Source of the DNA: Pohlia nutans
Taxonomy: Eukaryota > Streptophyta > Bryopsida > Bryales > Mniaceae
Direction: 5' to 3'
Assembly (NCBI GenBank): GCA_022496805.1
Contig: CM040089.1
Coordinates: 37,804,372 to 37,868,371 of the forward strand
DNA length: 64,000 bases
This document shows positions 54,773 through 64,000 of the stretch, one piece after another. Below the pieces are notes generated by a model. The model did not search any database. It was given only the letters and a program-made list of their open reading frames with translations, and was not told the DNA's origin. Every line of letters begins with the position of its first letter. The stretch's first letter is position 1. A program made the position numbers and the translations under genes.

Positions 54773-55732
54773 ATGAATGAAGGCCGTTCATTCTGGTCAA
54801 GAAATGAAGGACTATTTTTTGCTCTCAAAATGCTGTTCTATGAGATTCAAGAGCAAAAGCCGGCCATGTGGTATGGTATTCTTTGGTTTCTCCCGCATAT
54901 GCTTTCTTGTATAATTATTTGGGGTTTAGGGTTTAGGATTCTAAAGTCTAATGATTATTATTATTATGTACATTTGATTAATGAGTGACTGAAAAAGCTT
55001 GTGAATTGAAATTTGTGCAGGAGCCACGAGTGTCACCACAGCTTGGTTTTTTGTATTGAGTTTGCCATCTAGTTCTCTAAACCCACGCAAAATATTTAGA
55101 GACAATTGAATTCAGGAGGAGAAAGGACTGTGACCCCATCAATGCCCACCTCAGGCATAGTGATTTTATTCTAGTTGTCCAAACCCCAGGCCATGAGTTT
55201 GTAGTGATTTGGTGTGGTACATTGTAATTTACCATTATTTTATATCTTAGTGATGTTACACAGCCTCCATCAACCTTCAATTTTGAGACAAGAAAACATG
55301 GTGTTGGTTTTGAAGCGATTGCACCAAAGTGAAAGCAATTTTTGTGAGAAGAACTGCACAGAATTACTGATGGGATCTGAACTTGTGGAAATTCTGTGGA
55401 CCAATCTTCCACAAAGAGTGTTGATGAAGAATATGTGCAACCCCAAAGGGTGAAATGGAGAAAAATTGGTTAAAGAGCTTACGAAAGAGGAGTGAAGGTT
55501 GAATTCATGCAGCTAGAATGAAAAAAGAAAAAGGTCGGGTTTAAATATTGATTGAAGAAAACCACAAGGTTTTTTATCAATAGATTCATCGGCTCTTGCC
55601 ACGTGGGGAGACAACATTGACAAGACCTGAGATAATTTGTGGAAGATAACATGAAAAGCAGTGTGTTGAATTTCAATATTTCAAAGGTAAAGTTAATCTT
55701 TGTCAAATCAAATCAAGTGTATCGAATAAGTA

Positions 55733-55951
55733 GAGCTGCACAAAAAATTGGGTCGACTTGAGTTTGGTTTAAGTTTTTCAACCGGGTTGCGAGTTTTCAA
55801 CCAAACTCAACTTAGGTTGAGATGAAATTTGGTTGAGTTCAATGGTGGGAAGAAGCACCATTGAATGCAATCATATAAGATAAATTTTCAACAGGAGGGG
55901 GGCCACGATTGAGATTTTTTCTCAAAGTTGAAATTAATTTTGTGCAGCCCC
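55733..55951. mobile_element. Small foldback element
   Basis: The left end GAGCTGCACAAAAAATT has its inverse at the right (aattttgtgcagccc). 'ggttgagt' and 'caaccaaactcaac' repeats lie inside. Confidence 0.5.
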
Positions 55952-56039
55952 TTTGCAACTCTCCCAATGGAATTGAGTAATTATTGTAAATAGCATCAAC
56001 CACTAGTCGTTCTCAGTTGCCCAAATCAAATCCAACTAC

Positions 56040-56187
56040 ACTGAAATGGTTATTTAGTATAATCTAAAGTATTGTAACTTTAGAAGTATCACAAGATGGT
56101 ATAGTATTCTTGCATACCGTTGCTAGATTGGACATATTAGTTTCATGCTCACCAATTAATCACCCATACTAAATAACCATTTTGGTG
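56040..56187. mobile_element. Small foldback element
   Basis: AATGGTTATTTAGTAT at 56045-56060 is repeated exactly inverted at 56166-56181, in about 150 bp. Confidence 0.6.
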
Positions 56188-56464
56188 TCCAATCTTCAAC
56201 TTATTTCTGTCCAATCTTCAACAAGGAACATAACGTTCTTAAGCAGGCCACTATCGCACTTGTGACATTTGAAGAACTTGCATTTACAGTGCATTGAAAT
56301 CACAAGCATCTTGGAGGATCTACAATAACTTCAGCTGGGCCAAGCAAAGAGGGTTGGAGAGTTGAATTATTTTACTAGTACTTTACACTGTAGCGGCACT
56401 GTAGAGAAAGGGTGTGGTCTAGCAAGGGCTGAAGAACATTATGAATATTTCAAAACACACTGAG

Positions 56465-56604
56465 TTTATTGTCTCTGCCCACCAGGGGAGAGACTACGGA
56501 ACCGCTTCGTTTTTAAGGAGTTACATGGCTGAACAGTACAAACAAGGTGTAAAAGTAAATCTAGGATAAATACAAAGGCAGAGACTACGCAATTAGCCGC
56601 TTGT
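56465..56604 (+). repeat. Dispersed repeat DR1, copy 4
   Basis: Matches 14346-14487 closely (GAGACTACGGAACCGCTTC ... GCAGAGACTACGCAATTAG). Confidence 0.7.
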
Positions 56605-57050
56605 CAAACATCCAACAATCAAAATAATATTATCACCAGAAATGGTGAAGCAGTTTCAAAAATATTTGAATCCAAACCGTCCAGATCTCACGAGTACAAC
56701 TCGATTCTACAACAGAAAGGAGAGCAATCCTCAGGATCCGTCTCTTGAACTTGACCCTTGAAAAGATTATACTATCTGTTACCTCGGCATCTGGCATGCT
56801 AAAGGTAGTGCTTCCACGCCGTCATCTGCCCTTCCTGTTGATCAATCTCTCTCAAATGCTCGCATGCTTTCTCAGCACGGTCAATTCCAATATGTGCAAA
56901 GAGGTTGGCTGCATCCGCCACTAGACATACTCCATGAATCAGTAATCTGTGCTCTGTGCTCGACTTCCTCTGAGTGCCGTGAATTATGAATCTGCGTCTT
57001 CGATGCACTGCCATGACAAAAGGAATTTTCTTCCTCATCACTGCGTTCAC

Positions 57051-59168
57051 TTATACCAAGGAAGGCCTTGAAACTTTCTTTTGTCGGAGTGGTAGGCGCC
57101 GGGGTACCCGTGCCCACATCCAGACAAACAAGGAGAGAAGCGAGAATAAGGGTAGCCACTGCATCACTAACATTACTGCCTTCATTTCTACAACACACCA
57201 TCCCCACAATGTCAGATAACATTAAAGCATATTGCAATACATGCCGCAATACATAATATTACGAAAAAACTTCCTCCGCATACCGTACCATGTATTGACT
57301 TTCAGCAAGAGACTATATTGTGAGGAACACTTTTGACCTACAAACATGCCTAATCAATGTGACGCTTATAAACGATCAAAATTGATTAGACAAAAATAAG
57401 GAGCATAGTCATCATTGAATGCAGAACCCTCTATGTAAGCAAGTGGAATACATATCACCCAGTCTAGCTCTGCACAGAGTGAAGCCTTCAAGGGAAGAAA
57501 CGTGTTTCAAGTCAGAGGGATCAACTGGAAGGACGCAACCTACCTTTCAGCTTGCTGACCAAGTCCTCCCCGAACTTTTTCTGCTCCGTATCTGGAATGG
57601 CTTCTGAAACATCATCTGTGTCGAAAGTGATTGACTTCCCTAACTCTTCCTCCAATCTCTCACTTAATTCGTTGATTGCCCCTCCACAGGTATTGGCACA
57701 ATCAACTCGCTTCTCGTACTCATCACTTCCGTCACAGCAGTCTGCATATTTGAGGTCTGACGTTTTATATACTGCCTTCACACTATTGCAAGAATGAACA
57801 TATTATGTCACAATTTGAGGATTTAAGAACCAGAACGATGACCTTGGTTCTGCTACTAGTAGACAGAAACTCCATGTAAATATCGACAACAATCTAATGA
57901 TTTCTCTCGTGACATGTCTGCATCTTCGTTTTTCCCTTGTTACAACACGAGACTTATTTCTATTTTCATGAGCGTACCACTGCAAACTGACGCTAAAAGC
58001 ACAAAGAACCTAACCGCAAATGCCGTCATTGACTCGTGAAGAATACACCGATTTCGGAGTTGATCCAACATTTTTGCAGTAGTACTTGCCATTAGGACAG
58101 GCCGAGGTTCCTGCGTCACAGAAGATCGCATCAGATTTATCGCGATCTTGTAATTCTCGGATGAAATTGAACCAGAAACAGAATTAGGCTGGCAATAGGT
58201 CGATTTTGCACTTCTGAATTTCTGAGACTACGTTGGTAATTCGTACATTCATGGATAAAGAGTGAAAATTTGAGAAACACTCTTACCAGGCTCATCTGTC
58301 CCATCTGCACAATCGCAGAAATTATCGTTGAGCCGCTCCCGAGGAAAGGATTTGAGTCCATCTTTGCACCACATCGTGTCATCTTCAAAATAAGCCAAAT
58401 CTGTATCCAAAACCTCATCCATGTCAAGACTCCAACCATTTTTCCACGACCAGCGAAGAGTCATTCCCGCAATGACCTAAAAATAAAACACAAGAAATCT
58501 GCACAGACAGACAAGCTACCGTCCTCAACTTCAACCTAATCAGTTACAGAAAACTGTTTAGTCTCGAACATACACCAATTTGATCTGGCCCTTACCGTTT
58601 ACAAGTGCAAGTACTCACATTCTGCGCATTTTCTTTCACCGATCGCAAGAACACAATCAAAGCTGTTCGAACCTAGATTAACATTATTGTTCATCATCGA
58701 ATGCGTACGAAGCTATACCCTCGTACTAATCCGTCTAAATTATCGGTAAATCGCTGCAGGGTACTAGTTCCTGCCATAATCGTATACAACTACAATCTGA
58801 AAGAACTCAAATTCTTCGCATTTACTTCCACCGACCACAATAACACAATCCAAGTTGTTCGAACCTAGATTAACATTACTGTTGATCATCGAATGCGTAC
58901 GAAGCCACATCCGCGTACTAATGCGTCTCCATTGTCGGTGAAACCGCTACAGAGTACTAGTTGGTGCCATAACGGAAGCCAAGTTACTAATAAAACGGTT
59001 CCGACTGATCCAAAGTACCAAGCTGCAAGTAGAGAGCTCACCTTGAGGATCGATTCCACGAACTTTGTTTCCAGCCGAAACTCCGTCCTCCAAGACCAAA
59101 AACAGGAGCAGCGCCAGGAAACGGCATCGCGATGGCTGAAAACTCCGCCATTCTCGCCGCTGTTGCAT
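57051..59168 (-). CDS. Short glucosidase II beta (PRKCSH)-like membrane protein, 5 exons
   Basis: Exons in order of translation: 59168-59042, 58400-58287, 58110-58015, 57741-57544, 57187-57051 (stop TAA). All four introns are phase 1 with GT..AG; 223 residues. Residues about 1-32 form an ER signal peptide ([15 protein letters not shown] core). Residues 54-131 are the N-terminal glucosidase II beta module: two LDL-receptor-A-like repeats with [37 protein letters not shown] and CANTC. An acidic linker follows (about 132-178). Exon 5 then gives a hydrophobic segment of about 20 residues (183-203) with a basic tail (RVPRR...RQKK). The mannose-receptor-homology domain of full-length glucosidase II beta is absent. 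The layout matches short plant PRKCSH-domain proteins of about 210 residues (as I recall, Arabidopsis At2g42390). Exact role unknown; an ER membrane location is inferred. Confidence 0.88.
58617..58973. repeat. Tandem duplication inside PRKCSH-like intron 1
   Basis: 58617-58782 and 58808-58973 are two similar units, about 191 bp apart start to start. They share 'gttcgaacctagattaacat', 'catcgaatgcgtacgaagc' and 'gtactagtt'. Both lie in intron 1 (58401-59041). Confidence 0.8.
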
Positions 59169-59529
59169 CGTGGACGACGCTCTCGACGAGGTCTACGCAG
59201 CTGCGCGCATTTCGTCAAGAGTCTCGCCGTGGAACGGGCGTGAAGACGGAGGCAACTGAAGCGCTCGTGTCGCCCGCCATAGCCATCGCCACCGCCATGG
59301 CGACCGTGGAACGTGAACAGTCGCAGCTCCCCTCCCAAAAGTCATCGCACATATTCATCCATGGAACTTTCATCCACATCATTCATCCACATCATTCATC
59401 CACTACCCGATTCGTTTGCCTCACGATAATGCAGTGTGCATTCGGTGAATGCCGTTCCCGGCATATTCCCCGGCATCTCAGGGGAGGTGAAGCCCTTGGA
59501 CGGAATAATCCCTGTTGTAATGCACCTTA
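59169..59529 (-). promoter_or_regulatory. Upstream region of the PRKCSH-like gene
   Basis: GC-rich DNA just above the start codon. It includes a short tandem repeat (catccacatcattcatccac) at about 59370-59402. A 132-codon frame on the + strand here (59132-59530) is antisense to exon 1 and leader, and I do not take it as a gene. Confidence 0.5.
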
Positions 59530-59893
59530 GGGCCGCTTCACACTATGCCCGTCCAAGTCAAGAGGCCGTGGGATTGAGAGTCCAAACTTTGTTGAGAGTC
59601 CAAAGAAATCTACTGAAAATAGGCATAAAATATAGTTTTCATTTTTTATGAAAAGAAATCGACGGCCTCTCGACCATAGTGACGGGTCTTTGCAAAATGT
59701 AGGACCCAAACTTCCTCTTGAGAGGCCGTCACCTTGGTCAAAAAGTGTTGCCATGTAAGCATTTTGAAGGTCCATGGCCTTTGGACTTTGGCCTCTAGTG
59801 TGAAGGGTCGAGAGGCCAAAACCATGGTTTCTTGCAATTTGATTGGTGGAAATCGACGGCCTCTCGACCTTTGGTCATAGTGTGAAGCGGCCC
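59530..59893. mobile_element. Tourist-like (PIF/Harbinger-type) MITE, TSD TTA
   Basis: The ends are GGGCCGCTTCACACTATG and its inverse CATAGTGTGAAGCGGCCC, with TTA outside both (59527-59529, 59894-59896). A 3-bp TTA/TAA target with GGG ends is characteristic of PIF/Harbinger. Inside, GAGAGGCCG words are repeated several times. Non-coding. Confidence 0.85.
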
Positions 59894-60103
59894 TTAGTAC
59901 ACTATGTCCCGCGCTCCTTCTAAGAGGATCTCCACCGGGGCCTCTAAACAAGCCCCGTACATTAAAGTTATCTTTTGTTGTAAGTCAAATTATTATTATT
60001 ATATTTTAAAAATAAATATAATAGACCCAAAATGCCGTGAATGCGAAACACTTAATCGGCATGTATTGGGGGTAAGATGAGTGTTTTTTAACACAACTTT
60101 AAG

Positions 60104-60480
60104 ATGGTCATCAGTAAACTTAGGAAGGATCATCTTGATGTTAATATGACATCAAAATGATATATGCCACGGTGATTTAGGGATTAATGTCATTTTAATG
60201 TCAATTTGATGTAAGCTTCACATTCATGTAGTATAGGTCATTCTAATATAAGGTTATCATGTTTCACATTCATGTAGTTTAGGTCATTCTAATATAAGGT
60301 TATCATGTATCATTTTCATGTCAAGATTACATCATTTTGACTTGAGGCATGTTAAGTTTGTATCATTTTCACATCATTTTCATATCAAAATGGCACTAAT
60401 CTCCACATCACCATGACATATGTCATTTTGATGTCATTTGACATCAAAATGATTCTTCCTAAGTTTATTGATGGTGCACT
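60104..60480. mobile_element. Foldback MITE with internal tandem repeat
   Basis: Arms of about 100 bp pair: 'cagtaaacttaggaaggatc' on the left against 'caataaacttaggaagaatc' read in reverse on the right, both continuing into 'ttgatgt.aa.atgacatcaa'. The middle holds a 46-bp unit twice in tandem (about 60219-60264, 60265-60310). Confidence 0.7.
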
Positions 60481-61021
60481 TGAGAAATTTTTGTTTGAGG
60501 AACTTTTATAGATCTTCAACTGGTCCATAAGGTAACTATATCTAAAAGCAACCATTTCCTTAAAGCGTTCATAGTTCAATCTTCCATAATAAGTAGATTC
60601 TGACACCCTACTGTTGATGAGAATGTGCACAATCTGAACATCAAAGTTTAAGGTCGCTTTAAGGTCAACCTATAGTCAACACTTTGGAAATTCACAACTT
60701 ATTCATATGGTGTCCAAATAATGTATGCTAAAGTGCGTTGGAATCCTCTTGAACTTGCTATTAAGACCCACTGAAAACATTTTCTGTTTTATATGTGTAA
60801 ATAGGCTCAGTTGGTAAGGTGAACGCTTTAAGGTATAGTTACCTTAGTACATGTTGACGCTGAAGAGTAATGAATTCAACCAATGACCTCAATTCTTTCG
60901 CCATGTTATTCAAGTTGACATTCTTGAGCCACCCTTGCGGATCGAGAAGGTGAAAGATATGAGAGCTCTTCTTTTGTTATTTTCTCCTTTGGCATTGGCG
61001 TTGTCCCGGTGGAAGTCTTTA

Positions 61022-61447
61022 CTCCTTCCGTCCCATAATAAACGATGCTTTTGATAAAAATTAAAAAATTAAGCAAACTATAATGATTTCATCAAACCTC
61101 TAAATACAGTAAGTTTCTATTTTACAATAGTTGTCTATCAAAGCAGTATCATATTCTCTCAATAGTGTGTGGCATGTGGCAACATGGTAATGTTTGTTGG
61201 AGTGTGTTATGTGATGGAATGAATACATGCTAGCATTGATTTTAGCTAGTTCACATGTTGCTTGTGATTCACATATGAGCAAAGACAAGTTTTATAGATG
61301 AAAAACATGCCATGTGCACTTGTCTTGTGCTTTTGCTTTGTTAGAATTTGTAAAACAACAACTTCAAATTGAATAAATGTTTTGCATCAAGTAATTTGGG
61401 ACTATCTTTTTTCTCAAAAGCATCATCTATTATGGGACAGAGGGGAG
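61022..61447. mobile_element. Stowaway-type element, empty-site reference
   Basis: Ends CTCCTTCCGTCCCATAATAA and TATTATGGGACAGAGGGGAG next to TA. It is collinear with 53867-54465 but without the nested TTAA MITE. Confidence 0.85.
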
Positions 61448-61699
61448 TATGTGCAAATTTATTCTTGCATCTAATCAACGTGTCTATATGGTAAATATTT
61501 TATTGATTTTTTTGCATATTTTTAAAGACAATCACTCGGGGGGCCAATACTTGTAAAATTTCATCAACTAGGTGCGCTCATGGGATGTTTTTCTCGGGGT
61601 ATTATGTTTAAATTTTGGATTTTCCCAACACCCTTGTATTATATAATTCTCTAACGTTTGATATTAAGTGACATCCTTTGTTGAATTATAATTCTTTAA

Positions 61700-61701
<2 letters not shown>

Positions 61702-61787
<86 letters not shown>

Positions 61788-61788
61788 A
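61702..61788. repeat. (TA)n(TG)n microsatellite
   Basis: About 70 bp of TA followed by TG repeats. Confidence 0.95.
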
Positions 61789-62243
61789 CTATGTTAGTTA
61801 TAAATATTAGTTTTGCCTTGGATATATAAGTAATTATACAGTTCATGGTAAACCACATTCAAAAGAAGCTATCATATCATCTCAACACTACGACAAATAA
61901 TTTAGTTGTAAGAGAAAAGACAATGATTAGTAAGTGAACAATCATTAACTTGGAGCCATTCACAAAAAATTATGAGTGCTTAAAAACATAATGATAAGCA
62001 AGTGAACAAACAACAACTTGGAACCATTCACAAAAATTAAGAGTGTGAAACCAACATGAACCCCTTTCCGGACAACTTTTGTGAAGCCCTAAAAACTCCA
62101 CCATTGATCTCAACTTTACGAGCCCTCAATTGAACGATTTCAATGCACTTTGCAAAATAATATTATCTCACTATGTGATGTCAGACCTACTTTGGGGGGA
62201 TGTATGTTTATTTTGAAATATAATATAATAAACTATCTTTTAA
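61789..62243. other. AT-rich intergenic DNA
   Basis: An imperfect repeat ('gtgaacaa.caa.aacttgga.ccattcacaaaaa') occurs twice near 61937-62040. No gene is seen. Confidence 0.4.
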
Positions 62244-62416
62244 CACTGCTAGAAAATTCAAATTTTCTGTTGATTCGATCGCGTTGATTTGGTTCACTTT
62301 TCTGTTGATTTGAACAACAATCTATTGATTTGAACGAAAACGCGGCCAAATCAACAAAAAAAGTGAACCAAATCAACCCGACCGAATCAACAGACAAATT
62401 GAATTTTCTAGTAGTG
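62244..62416. mobile_element. CACTA-type MITE, 173 bp
   Basis: The ends are CACTGCTAGAAAATTCAAAT and, inverted, CACTACTAGAAAATTCAATT. The body folds back (GTTGATTTGGTTCACTTTT and its inverse). The 3-bp flanks (TAA, ATA) do not match, so the target duplication is decayed. Confidence 0.75.
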
Positions 62417-62655
62417 ATAAAGCATCCTATGTTATTTATAATGTGCTTTAGTAATTTTCATAGATCCTATACCAGAAAAAACTAATTTTTAATTTTTAAT
62501 TCCGTTTTTTTAACTCTCCCACTTAGTTTACTCTGTTTTATTTCACCTATATTTCTAACTCTCCCACTTAGTGAACCCTCTGGGGAAAATCATAATTGAA
62601 GTGAGGGGCTGCCTGGTTCTAAGATCAAAAAGTAATGACATAAAAAATTATGTAA

Positions 62656-62916
62656 TAGAGTTATTTGTAAAGTCCCTCAAAACCCTTCTTTTTGACCTGT
62701 AATTTGGAAAGGACAGGATCGGCATGATCTCACTATAGACCCAGAATAGAACATTGGATAGATTGAAATTTGTATTCATAAAAATTTGGAGGGAGGGAGA
62801 AGAATTGGGTAGTGGGGTGGGACCGTGAGGAGGAGTGGTGTCAGGATTGATGACGACCAGCTCTGGTACATGAAAAAAGGAGGACAAAAGACCGGATGCC
62901 TTTACAAATAACTCTA
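62656..62916. mobile_element. MITE with TAGAGTTATTTGTAAAG inverted ends
   Basis: A perfect 17-bp terminal inverted repeat encloses 261 bp of non-coding DNA. The target duplication is unclear. Confidence 0.65.
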
Positions 62917-63100
62917 ATGTGTGCAGGAATTGGCTTGCTTGAAATTGGATACTTTATTATGAAACACGGTGAAACAAAGTGTTTCTAATTGTAACCATCA
63001 TACAAAATTATGTCTTTTGGTACTTTCCAACAATTTTGTGAATTGTTATCCTACATTTGATTTGCATACTTGATTTATGATGCTTGAGTTTGTTGGGTTT

Positions 63101-63108
<8 letters not shown>

Positions 63109-63160
<52 letters not shown>
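63109..63160. repeat. (TA)n microsatellite
   Basis: About 50 bp of uninterrupted TA. Confidence 0.95.
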
Positions 63161-63161
<1 letters not shown>

Positions 63162-63734
63162 TGATTTTTCAAGTGTCTGAGGTCATTTTTACCTTCTTAG
63201 CTGATCTATTTTAGACCATAGAATATTTTGATTTTGAAAAATCTAAGATGTTTAACCTATTCATATCCTTAAAAATAAGAATTCAAAATTATTTTACTTT
63301 TTAAAGTAGAAATTCTAGTATAAAGGTCAAAATTCAAACTATCAAAAATCTTAATTATTTTACGCAGCGTACTTCTAAAATCTTAGTTCATGAAAACTTC
63401 AAAAGGTAAATTTATTAAAAATTACCCAAAAGTGAATTTGAAAAATCAGTGTTTCAAACCTTTCAAACCATATATTTTTGAAAATGGAGTTTAGTCCAAA
63501 TGTATGTCTATGCACTATGCACACTTGTCCCATGATATTGATAGAGTGTATGACACATTATTTTGGGTAATATCAATCAAATTTGGATTAGTTTTAGTGG
63601 AATTATAGGAAACCTACCGAGAAACCTACATTTGACATTTCACTATGTTTGCTTTCATTGTTGTCTTTCTTGGGCCGAAAACACCTCCGTGCAAAGCTTA
63701 GGTATGTTAAAAACATGTGCACATGGTTTTTTTT
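63161..63734. other. AT-rich intergenic DNA
   Basis: Nothing supported. Confidence 0.35.
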
Positions 63735-63925
63735 GGTTTTCGGGTCATCTAACTTTAAGCTACAAAGTTGGCATGCAAGTGAATGAAGTGGCTTTTTAGC
63801 ACCTTATTTATTTATTTATTTATTTTGAAAAACTTAGCATCTTTTCTACTTTTTCATACATCCTATTTTTTTCATCCAACTTATTGGCTTATTGCAAAAC
63901 CCTTCATAAACCGTGTCTTTTACAC
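63735..63925. repeat. Dispersed repeat, inverse copy of 32575-32770
   Basis: Matching blocks in reverse order: 'gttttcgggtcatct', 'gtgaatgaagtggctttt', 'cttttt.catacatcct', 'ttgcaaaacccttcat'. Confidence 0.6.
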
Positions 63926-64000
63926 CCAACATCTTGGCCTAATCATCCACTACATGTGGCTCACAAAGTTCCATCTTGGCCTTCTCATCCACTGACTTAT

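Larger units (their letters stand above)
54773..57050. other. Convergent intergenic region between the two genes
   Basis: It begins with the kinase 3' UTR. A 3'-UTR intron is possible (donor-like G|GTATGG near 54872, acceptor-like TTTGTGCAG before 55021). It contains the small foldbacks at 55733-55951 and 56040-56187, DR1 copy 56465-56604 and, from about 56800, likely 3' UTR of the minus-strand gene. No further gene is seen. Confidence 0.5.

Noticed and set aside
56881..57249. 122-codon minus frame with a hydrophobic stretch ([16 protein letters not shown])
   Set aside because: It is one frame off the last exon of the PRKCSH-like gene; splicing in phase 1 at 57187 gives the anchored tail in another frame that fits the family layout.
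58401..58464. ATG at 58464 as an alternative start or exon 2 beginning upstream
   Set aside because: The acceptor at 58402-58401 keeps phase and aligns residue for residue with the family (GIDPQ|D..YF...CKDG); an earlier start would give no signal peptide.
59132..59530. 132-codon plus-strand frame over the PRKCSH-like exon 1
   Set aside because: It is antisense to the well-supported first exon and leader; GC richness explains the open frame.

Overview
This is nuclear DNA of a land plant. It is AT-rich and mostly non-coding. The two recognisable protein genes have plant-type spliced structures (GT..AG introns of about 140 to 840 bp) and plant-type products. The repeat content is also plant-like: Stowaway, CACTA, PIF/Harbinger and SINE-like elements. 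The species cannot be named from the sequence. The divergent SnRK1 and the repeat mix would fit a seedless plant (bryophyte or lycophyte), but that is a guess.

Layout. From 1 to about 47.9 kb I find no intact gene. The stretch is made of small non-coding elements, many nested or abutting. The dominant class is an element of about 220 to 940 bp flanked by TTAA, with ends reading CCCCTAAA(G/C)G(A/T)CC. About 19 copies with both ends placed cover roughly 10 kb. Others are a 1.26-kb foldback with two partial relatives, CACTA-type MITEs with 3-bp target duplications, an element pair with 4-bp duplications, SINE-like units, a small Mutator-type hairpin with a 9-bp duplication, a 3'-end retroposition with poly(A), and a decayed Tc1-type transposase. 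Three short GC-richer patches (about 2.4-3.8, 5.5-5.8 and 38.0-38.7 kb) may hold gene fragments.

The gene island is about 47.9-59.4 kb. A nine-exon gene on the + strand (49403-54772) encodes a 595-residue SnRK1/AMPK/SNF1 catalytic alpha subunit with kinase, UBA and C-terminal regulatory domains. It has Ser instead of the usual activation-loop Thr. A convergent five-exon gene on the - strand (59168-57051) encodes a 223-residue ER-type protein: a signal peptide, a glucosidase II beta (PRKCSH) N-terminal cysteine module and a C-terminal membrane anchor. Introns of the kinase gene carry MITEs, including two inverted Stowaway copies on either side of exon 7 and two inverted TTAA elements in introns 3 and 8. 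From 59.4 to 64 kb the DNA is again repeats.

The best-supported discovery is at 53.9 kb, where a 231-bp TTAA element sits inside a Stowaway-type element whose relative at 61.0 kb has the empty site. This shows that these elements moved and duplicated (or targeted) TTAA. No functional link between the two genes is implied; they are simply convergent neighbours. All coordinates come from reading by eye, and no alignment or database search was run.
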